A stretch of DNA of 64,000 nt from Halorussus sp. MSC15.2 (GCF_010747475.1 NZ_VSLZ01000002.1:372001-436000); one strand, 5' to 3'; shown: positions 1 to 8,449, counted from the first letter of the stretch. The notes: generated from the sequence alone by a model not told the origin. A program made the numbers and translations.

Positions 1-5
1 CACGC

Positions 6-917
6 GTGTTCGACCTTGGACGAGTAATCCTCGGTCTCTCACTCTTCAGCGGTGCTGGACTCTGGCTTGCAACCGCCGGGAGCGGCGTGTTCGTCGAGAG
101 TCTCCTCGTCGCGGGCGCGACGACGCTCGCCCGCGAAGGGACAACACTCGCGGACCACATCCGCTCGCGTGACTACCACGAACTCGTCCCACAATCGATC
201 CTTACTCCGCGATTAATCCTCGGGGTCGTTGCGCTCGCAGTAATCGTCGTCTGGGGCGTCGCGCTCGGACCATCACCGACCGAAAGCACAGGGGTCCTCT
301 TCACGCTCGTCTACCTCGCTCGCGTCGGGTTCGACGTGTACAGCGTGGTCGGGCAGAGCGAACGGTTCAATCCTCTCAACCCGAGCGAGGCCAACTTCGA
401 GGCCGCAGATAACGATCAGTGGGAACCGGTCGTCGCCCCCGAAGGGGACCCGACGGACGTATTCCACACGAACCGCCGAGCGGTGTGGATTAGCGCGGTC
501 GTCGACGGACTCCTCGGAATGCTGAACCCCCGACGCTTCGCCGCGGCGGCCGTCACCGCCTTCCTCGGGTACGTTGTCGCCGGGACGACGGAGGCAGTCG
601 TCGGTGCGAGCGCGGTCGTGATAGTGATCGTCGTGTACACGCTCGTGGAGAGAGACCTCCAATGGGGCCATGTGGAGTATCGGGTGTACGAGGACGTCGT
701 CGTCTGTTACGACTGTCTGCTGGACGAACCGCAGTGGCGCGTCGAACGCGGATGGATCACGGATGTGACGGACCGGTCCGGACTGCTCGGACGACTTTTG
801 GATGTCTCTTCGGTCTCGCTGGAACAGCGTAGCGACGGTAGTACTCGTACACTCCGGTACGTTAGCACTGCCGACTCACCGGTCTCGGAACTCGGTCGAC
901 GATCCTCCAAGGTCTAA
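6..917 (+). CDS. Membrane protein with C-terminal PH-like region (start may lie outside window)
   Basis: A 303-residue integral membrane protein of unknown function. Hydrophobic segments lie near residues 5-40, 72-105 and 175-215. They are followed by a soluble region of about 85 residues beginning VEYRVYEDVVVCYD, then QWRVERGWITDV. This order (paired membrane segments, then a short beta-rich domain with YR-Y-D and QWRV) resembles bacterial PH-like (bPH2) membrane proteins, an inference from layout only. The next gene (1624-2878) has the same C-terminal pattern, so the two are paralogues. The GTG start is five bases from the window edge with no ribosome site visible, so the true start may be upstream. 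Confidence 0.7.
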   Translation: MFDLGRVILGLSLFSGAGLWLATAGSGVFVESLLVAGATTLAREGTTLADHIRSRDYHELVPQSILTPRLILGVVALAVIVVWGVALGPSPTESTGVLFTLVYLARVGFDVYSVVGQSERFNPLNPSEANFEAADNDQWEPVVAPEGDPTDVFHTNRRAVWISAVVDGLLGMLNPRRFAAAAVTAFLGYVVAGTTEAVVGASAVVIVIVVYTLVERDLQWGHVEYRVYEDVVVCYDCLLDEPQWRVERGWITDVTDRSGLLGRLLDVSSVSLEQRSDGSTRTLRYVSTADSPVSELGRRSSKV

Positions 918-952
918 AATCATGAATATTTTGACTAGGGTGTGGGTATCGA

Positions 953-977
953 CTGAAACAGCGTAACGGTGTTTCAG
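953..977. promoter_or_regulatory. Inverted repeat, 8-bp arms
   Basis: CTGAAACA at 953-960 and TGTTTCAG at 970-977 are perfect reverse complements around a 9-nt spacer. The site lies about 36 nt after the stop of the first gene in AT-rich sequence. It could be a weak terminator hairpin or a protein site. There is no T-run after it. Confidence 0.4.
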
Positions 978-1178
978 ATTGAGTATCGCATTGATTCCGA
1001 TGAATTGTCTCGTGGACGGTTTACTCTAAAGAAAATCAACTCACTATCGTCTCTCTGCAGAGAGATTCAGCGAGTCCAAATTGCCTAGATGGCAATGAAC
1101 AGGTGTTTTATAAGCATCCACAACGAATTCCAGTTCGTCACCAGTTCATACTGAGGGATTCGGGAGAGTTGCGTAGAA

Positions 1179-1250
1179 GCGTCGGTTGAGTGTGGCGAGT
1201 CGGATTGGCCTCTCACGGCAAGGAGCAGGGTTCGAATCCCTGACGGAGCA
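1179..1250 (+). pseudogene. Degraded tRNA-Glu (CTC anticodon) remnant, possible attachment site
   Basis: The 3' half is a recognisable tRNA-Glu: anticodon loop CTCTCAC at 1210-1216 (anticodon CTC), a four-base variable region, a perfect T arm (CAGGG at 1226-1230, loop TTCGAAT, CCCTG at 1238-1242), acceptor strand ACGGAGC at 1243-1249 and discriminator A at 1250. The anticodon stem TTGGC/GGCAA has one G-G mismatch. The 5' half is badly eroded: the matching acceptor strand should be GCTCCGT but the best candidate at 1179-1185 reads GCGTCGG with two mismatches, and no normal D arm can be drawn. It is almost certainly non-functional. A preserved 3' tRNA end is what integrating elements leave behind, but no integrase is visible. 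Confidence 0.75.
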
Positions 1251-1623
1251 TCCTTCCGTCGTCACCCAATTTTGAGCTGTGGCGTTCGGTCCCCGGTCTT
1301 TCTTTCGATGTCGAGCGTTCATCATCTCGCTCTCACCGGACTCGATAACCTTCTGAGAATCCTCGGTTGTCCTTTCAGTGTTCGATACCGTAACTGGCTG
1401 CAACTTCGGCTCCGACGGTCTCCTCTCGTTATCTGATTTCCGCCAAGCGTTCTAGTCGGCTACTGCTCTCCAATGTGGCTCCATTTCGGTTGTCATTACG
1501 CAGACACCACCTATCTAATCGAGGAGTCCCCTCCCTCCAGTGGCGTCTCGGAAGTCGACCCCCACTGAGCAGAGCGGCACCGACTGACGACAGTCTTTTT
1601 TAGCCGAGCAGAAACCAACAAAT

Positions 1624-2878
1624 ATGGGCGCTGATACGTTTCGTCGCGCTGGCGTGTTATCGGTCGATATCGTCGCGCTCGTCGCGGTTCTGTTTCATCC
1701 GTTTTCGTTGTACCTCGTGTCGTTGCTCTACTGGGGGGACCTAATCGGAGGGACTGGGCGACAGTTCTGCCAGACGGTGGTTGCAGCCCCACGCGAGCGA
1801 TACTCCCCGACGGAACCACCGGCAATGCGGCGAAACGGCGACCCGAACCCGTTCAGGTTTCTGACCCCGAAGCTCGGGACCGTCCAGCCGGTCGATTGGC
1901 TACCGCCGGTCGCAGTTCACAACCTCAAGCCAGCGGTGATGGGACTCTTCGTTGCAGTACCGCTGACCGCCTTCGCCGTCGGTCTGACGACGACGTTTCT
2001 CAATCCGCCGTTCAGTGTTCGCTCGTGGCCGACGCTCGGGATACTGATTGCTGGTGGTTTGGCCATCGTCGTGAAACACGGCTGGACGTTCCGGCGGTTC
2101 GTCCGCTCGAATCGGCCACCCGCCGAGAGAGTCCTCCCGAGTATACGATGGCTCGGACCGATTCTGATAGCACTTCCGGTCGTCGCTGTCGATAGCGTCT
2201 ACGCCGAAGCCGACTTCGACCCGTCGGCCGGGTTCGCGGCGATAGCGGTCGTCCTCGTCGTGGGGCGATTCGCGTCCGAGACGCGCCGAGACGCACCGCC
2301 GACCGGGGCGGACTCGTTCGACCTTTCGACGCCGACGGGACGACCGAACGAACGGTTTCGGACCGACCCGCAGGCGGTTCGGATTGCAGGTATCATCGAC
2401 GGACTCGTTCCTCGGGTCGAATGGGAGGTACTCAACGTCGTTTCTCGACTCACAGCCCTCTTTCTAGTGGTTGTTGTGGGATTCGTCGTGGCTTCCGTTG
2501 TTGGGCCGACGGCGGCGGTCGCCGCGAGCGGCGTCGCACTCGCGGTAGTCGTAATCAGCTTCGTACTCGTGGGCATTGCGCACTTCGAGTTGGCGTTCGG
2601 GGCGATGGAATACCGACTGTACGACGACGAGTTGGTCGCGTACGATACGCGACTCGACGCCGTTCAGTGGCGTGTCCCGCTCGACGCGATTCGCACCGTT
2701 TCCGTCCGACGGGGTCTCTGGAGGGGACCGCCCGGCACGGACGGGGGGGACGGTCACGCTCGACCGGACCGATTTGGCTGTCGAACAGTCGCCGTACGGA
2801 TTCTACCGACAAGCACTCCCTTACGTCGAGACACCCGAACGCGTCGCCGACCGACTCCGCCAGATAACGACGCAATGA
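1624..2878 (+). CDS. Membrane protein with PH-like C-terminus, frameshifted
   Basis: Paralogue of the protein at 6-917. It has several hydrophobic segments (near residues 10-40, 100-125, 136-150, 180-210, 280-320), then the PH-like block starting MEYRLYDDELVAYD and QWRVPLDAI. Read straight through, the frame continues to a stop at 2931, but after residue ~375 it becomes arginine-rich and unlike any haloarchaeal protein. In the next frame the natural ending appears (GTVTLDRTDLAVEQSPYGF and on to ERVADRLRQITTQ, stop at 2878). The switch point is a run of seven G at 2743-2749: six G would restore one frame. It is either a sequencing/assembly insertion or a real inactivating indel. A T-rich TATA-like box lies about 25 nt before the ATG. 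Confidence 0.7.
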
Positions 2879-3258
2879 GAGGTTCGAGTCCGAGCGGTAC
2901 CGGCCGGCGTCGCCCCACAGCAACTCGATAGTCCACGCAGCACGATTACCAACTTTGGTGGGTTTCGACAGCGGTTTCGCTGCCTTCCGTTATCCATAGA
3001 GATAGTGCCGACGAAGTCACGACAATTTGCTCATGTATTTTCCCTCTTATCAGATTTAGTGTTGTGTAGAATATTGGAGAAGTCCGGCCTGACTCTGTTG
3101 GAGTTTCCGAATTTCGTCGTTCTTTCACCATCTTCTGGGGCTTTCAAACGCGGTGTTCGAAATATTCGATTTTACCTCGTACTGTTGAGGTCCGAGCACC
3201 TATAATAAATACAATAATCGAAGAATTTAATAATAATCATTATTATGTAGGTAATTGC
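2879..3258. other. Intergenic stretch, AT-rich toward 3' end
   Basis: No supported gene. The last 80 bases are very AT-rich for this genome and carry the palindrome at 3230-3246, so the promoter of the Tat-exported protein gene is here. Confidence 0.5.
3230..3246. promoter_or_regulatory. Perfect AT palindrome before a secreted-protein gene
   Basis: ATAATAAT (3230-3237), C, ATTATTAT (3239-3246) form a 17-nt perfect dyad, 13 nt before the ATG at 3259 and 40 nt before the alternative ATG at 3286. It can serve as a TATA region and as an operator for a dimeric regulator. If the downstream ATG is used, the distance fits an archaeal core promoter. Confidence 0.5.
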
Positions 3259-4007
3259 ATGACTAAAGAAGGAAGTAATAAAGACATGCAGCGACGTAAA
3301 GTTATCAAATCTCTCGGTGTAGCCGGCGGTGCGGTCGCTACCGGAGTCGGTGGCACCCTCGCCATTCCCGGGACGGCTGCCGCCGAAGAGAAGGAGTTAG
3401 ATACCAGCGACTGGATTGTCGACCTCGACGTCAAGAAGGGTCGTCTTCGTCCGTCGATACGAGGACGGGACCCCCCGAGACGGAAGTGTACGTGGGTCGA
3501 AACAAGAACGCCGACCCGAGTACGTCCACCATCGAGAGCCGTTCCGTCGGGAGTTCCGACGGGATGAGCACTCAGAACTTCTCCGTCAGCGCGTCGGCGA
3601 CGCTACTCACTTGGAACATTCCGGAGGAAGTCCCGATTATCGGTGGCGACGAGCTCACGTTCAGCATCTCTGCTAGCGTCGGTCTCGGCGGCGTCTCGGC
3701 CAGTTTCGACGTCTGTGTCGGTGGCGAGTGCATCAGCCTCGCCGGAGTCAACGTCGGTCTCGGGACGAACACGGTGGACGTCAGCACGAAGGGGACGTTC
3801 TACGGCGTGCCGTTCGAACTGACGGTCTCGGTCACCCTGACCGCGAGCATCGGCAGTATCACCAACCCCGACGCGTCGCTCGACGTCGGTGCCAGCGGTG
3901 AGGTCTGCCTCGGACGGGACCTCTGCGACGCGAACCCGAGCGGATGGGAGAACGTTACCTGCATGCTCTGTGCGTCCGCAGGAACATCGGTCACGGTCAT
4001 CGACTAA
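3259..4007 (+). pseudogene. Tat-exported protein of unknown function, frameshifted
   Basis: The N-terminus has a twin-arginine signal (QRRKVIKSLGVAGGAVATG, ending near AAAEE). ATG at 3286 just before QRRK is an alternative start that better fits the palindromic promoter. The frame runs to DLDVKKG and then turns into arginine-rich nonsense. The next frame supplies a good continuation: SSSSVDTRTGPPETEVYV, a beta-rich, Ser/Thr/Gly/Val-rich body, and six cysteines (CVGGEC, CLGRDLC, CMLC) ending at 4007. One missing base in the GGG at 3438-3440 explains the break. Restored, the product would be about 240 residues, exported and probably disulfide-bonded. No family recognised. Confidence 0.65.
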
Positions 4008-4117
4008 CCCGGACGACAGCGGAGCGAGTCAACCGAACAGGGAGACGGCCGGACGTGCGAGTCCGGACGCGTACCCTGCTCACCCGTCAGACGACTTTTT
4101 TCGGAGAACGACCCGTC

Positions 4118-4576
4118 TCAGGTTCGGACGACGGTGGTGTTCCCGATTCTGTCACCTAATCGTTGATTCCGACCCGAGAGGACGATTAGGACGACACCGA
4201 ACGCGTAGAACAACGGGAGGAAGTCGGCGAGTCGGAGAACGTTCCGGACCAACGACGAACCCAGAGTAAGCGACGAACCGTCGTCTCGCGCGACCCGAAC
4301 GTTTACTAACTGCTTGCCGATGGTCTTGCCGTATCGCCACTCGAGAACGGTGTGATAGCCAACAGAGAGTCCCAGCCACAGGACGAGCGCCACGAGCGCG
4401 GGCGTCCCCGTCAAGTCTGCGTCCACCCCCGTACTGCTAGATACCACCTCGCCGGTGAACGTGGCGACGAGGAACGTGGCGACGAAGAACAACGTGAACC
4501 AAACGAACGCGTCGATGGCCATCGCCACACCCCGACTACCGATACCAGCGGGTGAGAGGCTCTCTGCGTTTCTCAT
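4118..4576 (-). CDS. RDD family integral membrane protein
   Basis: A 152-residue membrane protein. Near the N-terminus it has the RDD-type pattern (SRGVAMAIDAFVWF), followed by hydrophobic segments, then the family's W-YGKTIGKQLVNVRV block and a final segment ending NQRLGDRIGNTTVV. RDD proteins are small polytopic proteins, some linked to sodium/proton exchange, but function here is unknown. ATG at 4576 was preferred to a TTG four codons upstream. It is transcribed against the preceding frameshifted gene. Confidence 0.85.
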   Translation of the reverse strand: MRNAESLSPAGIGSRGVAMAIDAFVWFTLFFVATFLVATFTGEVVSSSTGVDADLTGTPALVALVLWLGLSVGYHTVLEWRYGKTIGKQLVNVRVARDDGSSLTLGSSLVRNVLRLADFLPLFYAFGVVLIVLSGRNQRLGDRIGNTTVVRT

Positions 4577-5043
4577 ATCGGGTGACAACGAATAGCCAGC
4601 ATGTATATTTTATCATTTTGTGAATTCGAGGAAAGAAACCGGCTCGATTTCGTTCGCTGTCCTTCTGGTCGAACGGTCGATTCGATTCTCCGGATAACTG
4701 CGGGTCGAGGATAACCTCGTTCCTCCAGCGCGTTATCCCCGATTCGAACACTAGAAGAGTACGTGCCGTATGCGGGTATTCCCCCACGTACTCTCATGAT
4801 AAATCTCTACTCTCATCCGAGTGCCACCAGATACTCCCGACAGGTCGTTTCAGAGACGACTCTAGATACTATGGACGTAGAGACATTCACTGGAAGTCGT
4901 CCGCCGAAGGCGACATCACCGGATTCCTTGAGGACGCCGTGACGAACGAACGCCACCGCCGAGGTCTCGCGATATTCTTTCACCCGGTCGTCGTGCGCAT
5001 CGATGGAACGGAGTCAAGTCGCGTGGCGTCGTGTGTCCGTTCG
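4577..5043. other. Intergenic stretch with a possible DUF58 gene fragment
   Basis: About 470 bases without an intact gene. One plus-strand frame from about 4801 to 4980 reads ...RYYGRRDIHWKSSAEGD..., which recalls the R-Y-GD-R-IHWKSSA block of DUF58 proteins but lacks everything else. It is probably gene debris or chance. TATTTT-rich sequence at 4600-4615 may hold the promoter of the RDD gene. Confidence 0.35.
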
Positions 5044-6549
5044 ATGAATCTTCGCGTCCTCCCGTCGCGCCGAGTCGCCGCGTCGACGCTTCTCCTCGTC
5101 GTCGTACTCGCGGGGTGTTCGGGCGGATTCGGTGCTCTCGGCGACCCGGCCGCAGAGACCACTTCCCCCGACGACTCGTCGGCGGGCGCGAACGCCTCGG
5201 ACTCTGCCGCGGCGCTGCCGGAGTCCGCCACGACGTTCTCTACGTCCGACGGAACCCTCTCGGTCCACTTCATCCATGTCGGGCAGGGGACGAGCGTCCT
5301 CGTCGTGGGACCGACGGGCGAGACGCTGCTCTACGACACCGGCAACTGGAACGACGACGGCGAACACGTCCTGAACTACCTCCGGGAGCACGACGTCTCC
5401 CGAATCGACTACCTCGTCACGTCCCACGCCGACGCCGACCACGTCGGCGGTCACGCCGAGGTCATCGACTACTACGAGACCGAGGCCGACGGCGTCGGCG
5501 CGATATACGACCCCGGTATCGCCGCGGCCAGTCGGACCTACGAGGCGTACCTCGACGCGGTGGAGCGACACGACGTGACCCTCTACCGGACGCAGGCGGG
5601 CGACTCGATACCGATGGCGGGCGCGTCGGTCCGCGTCCTCGCGCCGCCGGAGGGCTACCTCGCCGACCGCGACCGCAACGAGAACAGCCTCGTCCTCAGG
5701 GTCGCCCGCGGGAACGCCAGCGTCCTCCTGACCGGCGACGCCGAGCGCAGGGCCGAAGAGTACCTGACCGGGAGGTACGACCACGCCCTGAACGCCACGG
5801 TTCTCGCGGCGGGCCACCACGGGAGCAACACCAGCACCGGCCCGGCCCTGCTCAAAGAGACGACGCCGCGCGCAGTCGTCGTCCAGAGCGCCTACGACTC
5901 GCCGTACGGCCACCCGCACCGCGAGGTGTTGGGTCGCCTCGCCGAGCGGGCGATTCCGACGTACTGGACCGGCGTCCACGGCACCGTGGTCTTCGAGACC
6001 GACGGCGAACGGGTCGCGGTCCGGACCCAGCGCGACGCGCCGACCGACCCGCTCGAACTCCGGACTGCGCCTCGGGTCGAACCGAGCGCGGATGGTCCCC
6101 TCGAACGCCGGGCGACGTTCTCGGTCGGCGGTGACCCCGTCGAACCCTCCGACTCGGCCACGGTTCCGTCGCCCACAGTCGCTCCCGACGGCGGGACGAA
6201 GACCACGTCCGCATCCGGGTCGCTGACGGTCGCGACGGTCCACGCCGACGCGCGCGGCGACGAGGACGCGAATCTGAACGACGAGTACGTCGTCCTCCGG
6301 AACGCGGGCGACCGGACGCTCGACCTCTCGGGGTGGACCGTCGCCGACGAGGCGGGCCACACCTACGCGTTCCCCGACGGGACCACCCTCGCCGCGGGCG
6401 AGACGCTGACGCTCCGTACTGGGAGCGGTCGCGACGGCGGCGACTACTACTGGAACGCCGGGCGGCCGGTCTGGAACAACGCGGGCGACACGGTTTTCGT
6501 CCGGACCGACGAAGGCCGACTCGTACTGGAGGTCGAGTACGATGGGTGA
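5044..6549 (+). CDS. Secreted metallo-beta-lactamase-fold lipoprotein with lamin-tail domain
   Basis: A 501-residue ComEC/Rec2-like hydrolase. ATG at 5044 gives a short signal with a lipobox (VVVLAGCSGG), so the protein is anchored outside the cell by a lipid-modified cysteine. A linker rich in D/S/A follows, then the metallo-beta-lactamase fold: IHVGQGTSVLV, the metal-binding motif TSHADADHVGGH, a later LLTGDAE and GHHGSNTST. The C-terminal 110 residues form a lamin-tail (LTD) domain (NDEYVVLRNAGD, LDLSGW, FPDGTTLAAGETLTL). It probably acts on extracellular nucleic acid or a phosphoester. It overlaps the DUF3006 gene by 8 bases, so the two are co-transcribed. Confidence 0.88.
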   Translation: MNLRVLPSRRVAASTLLLVVVLAGCSGGFGALGDPAAETTSPDDSSAGANASDSAAALPESATTFSTSDGTLSVHFIHVGQGTSVLVVGPTGETLLYDTGNWNDDGEHVLNYLREHDVSRIDYLVTSHADADHVGGHAEVIDYYETEADGVGAIYDPGIAAASRTYEAYLDAVERHDVTLYRTQAGDSIPMAGASVRVLAPPEGYLADRDRNENSLVLRVARGNASVLLTGDAERRAEEYLTGRYDHALNATVLAAGHHGSNTSTGPALLKETTPRAVVVQSAYDSPYGHPHREVLGRLAERAIPTYWTGVHGTVVFETDGERVAVRTQRDAPTDPLELRTAPRVEPSADGPLERRATFSVGGDPVEPSDSATVPSPTVAPDGGTKTTSASGSLTVATVHADARGDEDANLNDEYVVLRNAGDRTLDLSGWTVADEAGHTYAFPDGTTLAAGETLTLRTGSGRDGGDYYWNAGRPVWNNAGDTVFVRTDEGRLVLEVEYDG

Positions 6550-6976
6550 CGACGCCAGAGACGGTACTGCTAACAGGGACGAGGTGGACAGAGACGGCGT
6601 GGACAACGACGCCCCCGCGGGCGAGGGCGACCCCGCAGACGAGACGCCCCCCGAAGCCGAGACGAAACTCGCGGACGGCCGGTATACCGCGGTCCTCGAC
6701 CGCTTCGAGCGGACGGACCCCGAGAGCGGCGGCGAGGAGTTGGCCGTCCTGCTCGTCGAATCGGGCGACAGGGTAGTCGCAGAGCGGACGGTTCCGCGGT
6801 GGCGACTCCCCGAGGACGCCCGCCACCCGGACGCTGTCGTGGAAGTAGTCGCAAAGAACGGGTTCGTGGTGTCGATGGAGTACGACGCCGAGGTAACCGA
6901 GCGAAGGACCGAGGAGGCCCAGTCGCGGTTCGACAGGTTGGCCGAGCGGCCGGACGGCGATTCTGACGGCACGTAG
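6542..6976 (+). CDS. DUF3006 family protein
   Basis: A 144-residue acidic soluble protein. After a 40-residue acidic leader it has the small beta-barrel pattern of DUF3006 (YTAVLDRFE, LAVLLVE, VPRWRLPEDA), then VVEVVAKNGFVVSMEYDAE and a charged helix. DUF3006 genes are commonly next to ComEC-like metallo-beta-lactamases, as here (8-base overlap). Its role is unknown; an accessory to the hydrolase is an inference from the coupling. Confidence 0.8.
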   Translation: MGDDARDGTANRDEVDRDGVDNDAPAGEGDPADETPPEAETKLADGRYTAVLDRFERTDPESGGEELAVLLVESGDRVVAERTVPRWRLPEDARHPDAVVEVVAKNGFVVSMEYDAEVTERRTEEAQSRFDRLAERPDGDSDGT

Positions 6977-7023
6977 GTGGTCGTCCGACTATCCGGTGGA
7001 CCGCAGTCGGGTCGTTTGCGTGA

Positions 7024-7031
7024 ACTTAAGT
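7024..7031 (+). promoter_or_regulatory. TATA-like box for queD-queE
   Basis: The palindrome ACTTAAGT ends 22 nt before the ATG at 7054, the spacing expected for a nearly leaderless archaeal transcript. Confidence 0.5.
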
Positions 7032-7053
7032 GCGCGCTCGATAATCTTGGGAT

Positions 7054-7506
7054 ATGTCTCAGCGAACACCTGAATCTCCTACCGCGGCGTCCGGCCAGCG
7101 CACCCTCTACGTCGGACGCGACCGGCCGATTCGCATCAGCGCCGGGCACCGCATCCTTCACCACGACGGCAAGTGCAGTCGTCCACACGGTCACAACTAC
7201 GAGATAGCAGTGAAGGTCGTCGGCGAGTTGCGCGAAGAGGGATGGGTCGTAGACAAAGGGGATATTACCTCGGTGCTCTCCGAGTGGGACCACAAGTTCC
7301 TGCTGGAGGACGGCGACCCCCTCGTGGACGCCTTCGAGCAGAGCGGCGACGGCGACGCGGTGGTCGTGCTGGACGACCCGCCGACCGCCGAGGTCATGAG
7401 CGCGATACTGGAGCGCCGCCTCGCCGAGGAACTGCCCGACACCGTCTCGGAGGTCGCGGTGCAGGTGAGCGAGACGGCCGAACTCTGCGGCGGGGCCACG
7501 TTCTGA
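7054..7506 (+). CDS. queD: 6-carboxy-5,6,7,8-tetrahydropterin synthase (QueD)
   Basis: A 150-residue 6-pyruvoyl-tetrahydropterin-synthase-family enzyme that makes 6-carboxytetrahydropterin in preQ0 synthesis, which in archaea feeds archaeosine at tRNA position 15. Visible are the zinc-binding histidines (ISAGHRILHHDGKC, then RPHGHNYEIAV), the catalytic Cys in GKCSRPHGHNY, WVVDKGDITSVL, WDHKFLL and a C-terminal VQVSETAELC. The length is normal. It is two bases from queE and is likely the first gene of an operon. Confidence 0.92.
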   Translation: MSQRTPESPTAASGQRTLYVGRDRPIRISAGHRILHHDGKCSRPHGHNYEIAVKVVGELREEGWVVDKGDITSVLSEWDHKFLLEDGDPLVDAFEQSGDGDAVVVLDDPPTAEVMSAILERRLAEELPDTVSEVAVQVSETAELCGGATF

Positions 7507-7508
7507 CG

Positions 7509-8339
7509 ATGCCGGTTTCGAGCGACGTCGAGGCCGGAGGGTCCTCGTCAGGAGACGAGTCTCGGTCCGAGAGCGGCGAGGACTCGACCGCGAGCGGCGG
7601 CGACCGACTTCCCGTCAACGAACTGTTCGAGTCGCTGCAGGGCGAGGGTCGCCTCGCGGGCGTGCCGAGCGTGTTCGTCCGCACCTCGGGGTGTAACCTC
7701 CGGTGCTGGTTCTGCGACTCCTACCACACCTCGTGGGAACCGACTCACGCGACGATGAGCGTCGAGGAGATTCTGGCGGAAGTCGAGTCCCACGACGCCG
7801 ACCACGTGGTCGTCACGGGCGGCGAACCCCTGCTCCACGACCCCGTGGTCTCGCTCCTCGACGAACTCGACGCGCGGGGCTACCACACCACCGTCGAGAC
7901 GAACGGAACCATCTACCGCGACGCGCCCATCGACCTCGCCAGCGTGAGTCCAAAACTCGCGTCCAGCACGCCGACGCCCGAGCGCGACCCCACGCCCGAG
8001 GACGGGCCGACGGACGCGGGCGAGTGGGCCGAGCGCCACGAGGAGCGGCGCATCGACCTCGACGCCCTCGCCGCGCTCGTGGAGGACTACGACTTCCAAC
8101 TCAAGTTCGTCGTGAGCGAGCGCGACGACGTGGAAGAGATTACCGACCTGCTGGCCCGGATTCGAGACGCCGCCGCGGTCCCGATTCGGGACACCGACGT
8201 GCTGCTGATGCCCGAGGGCGCGACGACGGACCGAATCGAGGAGACGCGTCCCGTCACCGCCGAACTCGCCCGGGAGTACGGCTTCCGGTACACGCCGCGA
8301 CTCCACGTCAACCTCTGGAACGACGCGCCCGAGACGTAA
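7509..8339 (+). CDS. queE: 7-carboxy-7-deazaguanine synthase (QueE), radical SAM
   Basis: A 276-residue radical SAM enzyme that converts 6-carboxytetrahydropterin to 7-carboxy-7-deazaguanine. The ATG two bases after queD gives a 35-residue acidic, Ser-rich leader, then LPVNELFESLQGEG and the cluster motif SGCNLRCWFCDSYHTSWE, which is the QueE-type C-x3-C-x2-C. VVTGGEPLLHDP and ETNGT mark the substrate/SAM site. The middle (about residues 155-185) has a halophile-style acidic insert (PERDPTPEDGPTDAGEW). It ends with HVNLWND, usual for this family. Confidence 0.92.
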   Translation: MPVSSDVEAGGSSSGDESRSESGEDSTASGGDRLPVNELFESLQGEGRLAGVPSVFVRTSGCNLRCWFCDSYHTSWEPTHATMSVEEILAEVESHDADHVVVTGGEPLLHDPVVSLLDELDARGYHTTVETNGTIYRDAPIDLASVSPKLASSTPTPERDPTPEDGPTDAGEWAERHEERRIDLDALAALVEDYDFQLKFVVSERDDVEEITDLLARIRDAAAVPIRDTDVLLMPEGATTDRIEETRPVTAELAREYGFRYTPRLHVNLWNDAPET

Positions 8340-8343
8340 CCGA

Positions 8344-8443
8344 GCGAGTCGCTGAAGCGGTACGTGAGTCGGCGGAACAGTAGGTGAGTCGGCAGAGCAG
8401 TAAGCGAACCGTCGAAACAGCGGGCGAGTCGGCGGAACGATAA
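8344..8443. repeat. Five tandem 20-bp degenerate repeats
   Basis: Five consecutive units of exactly 20 bp (8344, 8364, 8384, 8404, 8424) fit the consensus GYGAGTCGGCGGAACAGTAR. They fill the gap between the convergent queE and membrane-protein genes. Twenty is not a multiple of three, so this is not a coding repeat. Confidence 0.75.
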
Positions 8444-8449
8444 CAGCGG

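Larger units (their letters stand above)
918..1623. other. Long intergenic stretch with a tRNA remnant and palindromes
   Basis: About 700 bases with no convincing protein gene. The first 230 bases are clearly AT-richer than the flanks. The stretch holds an 8-bp inverted repeat (953-977), a 16-bp perfect palindrome TCTCTCTGCAGAGAGA (1050-1065) and the degraded tRNA-Glu (1179-1250). A T-rich box CTTTTTTAG near 1592-1600, about 25 nt before the ATG at 1624, is the likely promoter of the next gene. Confidence 0.6.

Noticed and set aside
1146..1403. 85-codon minus-strand frame over the tRNA remnant
   Set aside because: It reads through the tRNA T arm and has no plausible composition or promoter.
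2743..2749. Phase-variable switch as the explanation of the G7 tract
   Set aside because: Possible but not favoured: similar one-base offsets occur in menD and other genes at short G runs, which fits sequencing error better than dedicated phase variation.
4737..4765. tRNA T-arm-like GTTCGAATC on the minus strand
   Set aside because: The flanking bases do not pair as a T stem and there is no acceptor or anticodon arm.
5014..7293. Long minus-strand open frame (759 codons)
   Set aside because: Arginine- and valine-rich shadow of the metallo-hydrolase, DUF3006 and queD genes; no family motif, wrong composition for a haloarchaeal protein.
7173..7508. Upstream in-frame extension of queE
   Set aside because: It would overlap queD with arginine-rich sequence; ATG at 7509 directly follows the queD stop.
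8344..8443. CRISPR array reading of the 20-bp repeats
   Set aside because: Units are adjacent with no spacers and are degenerate; no cas genes nearby.
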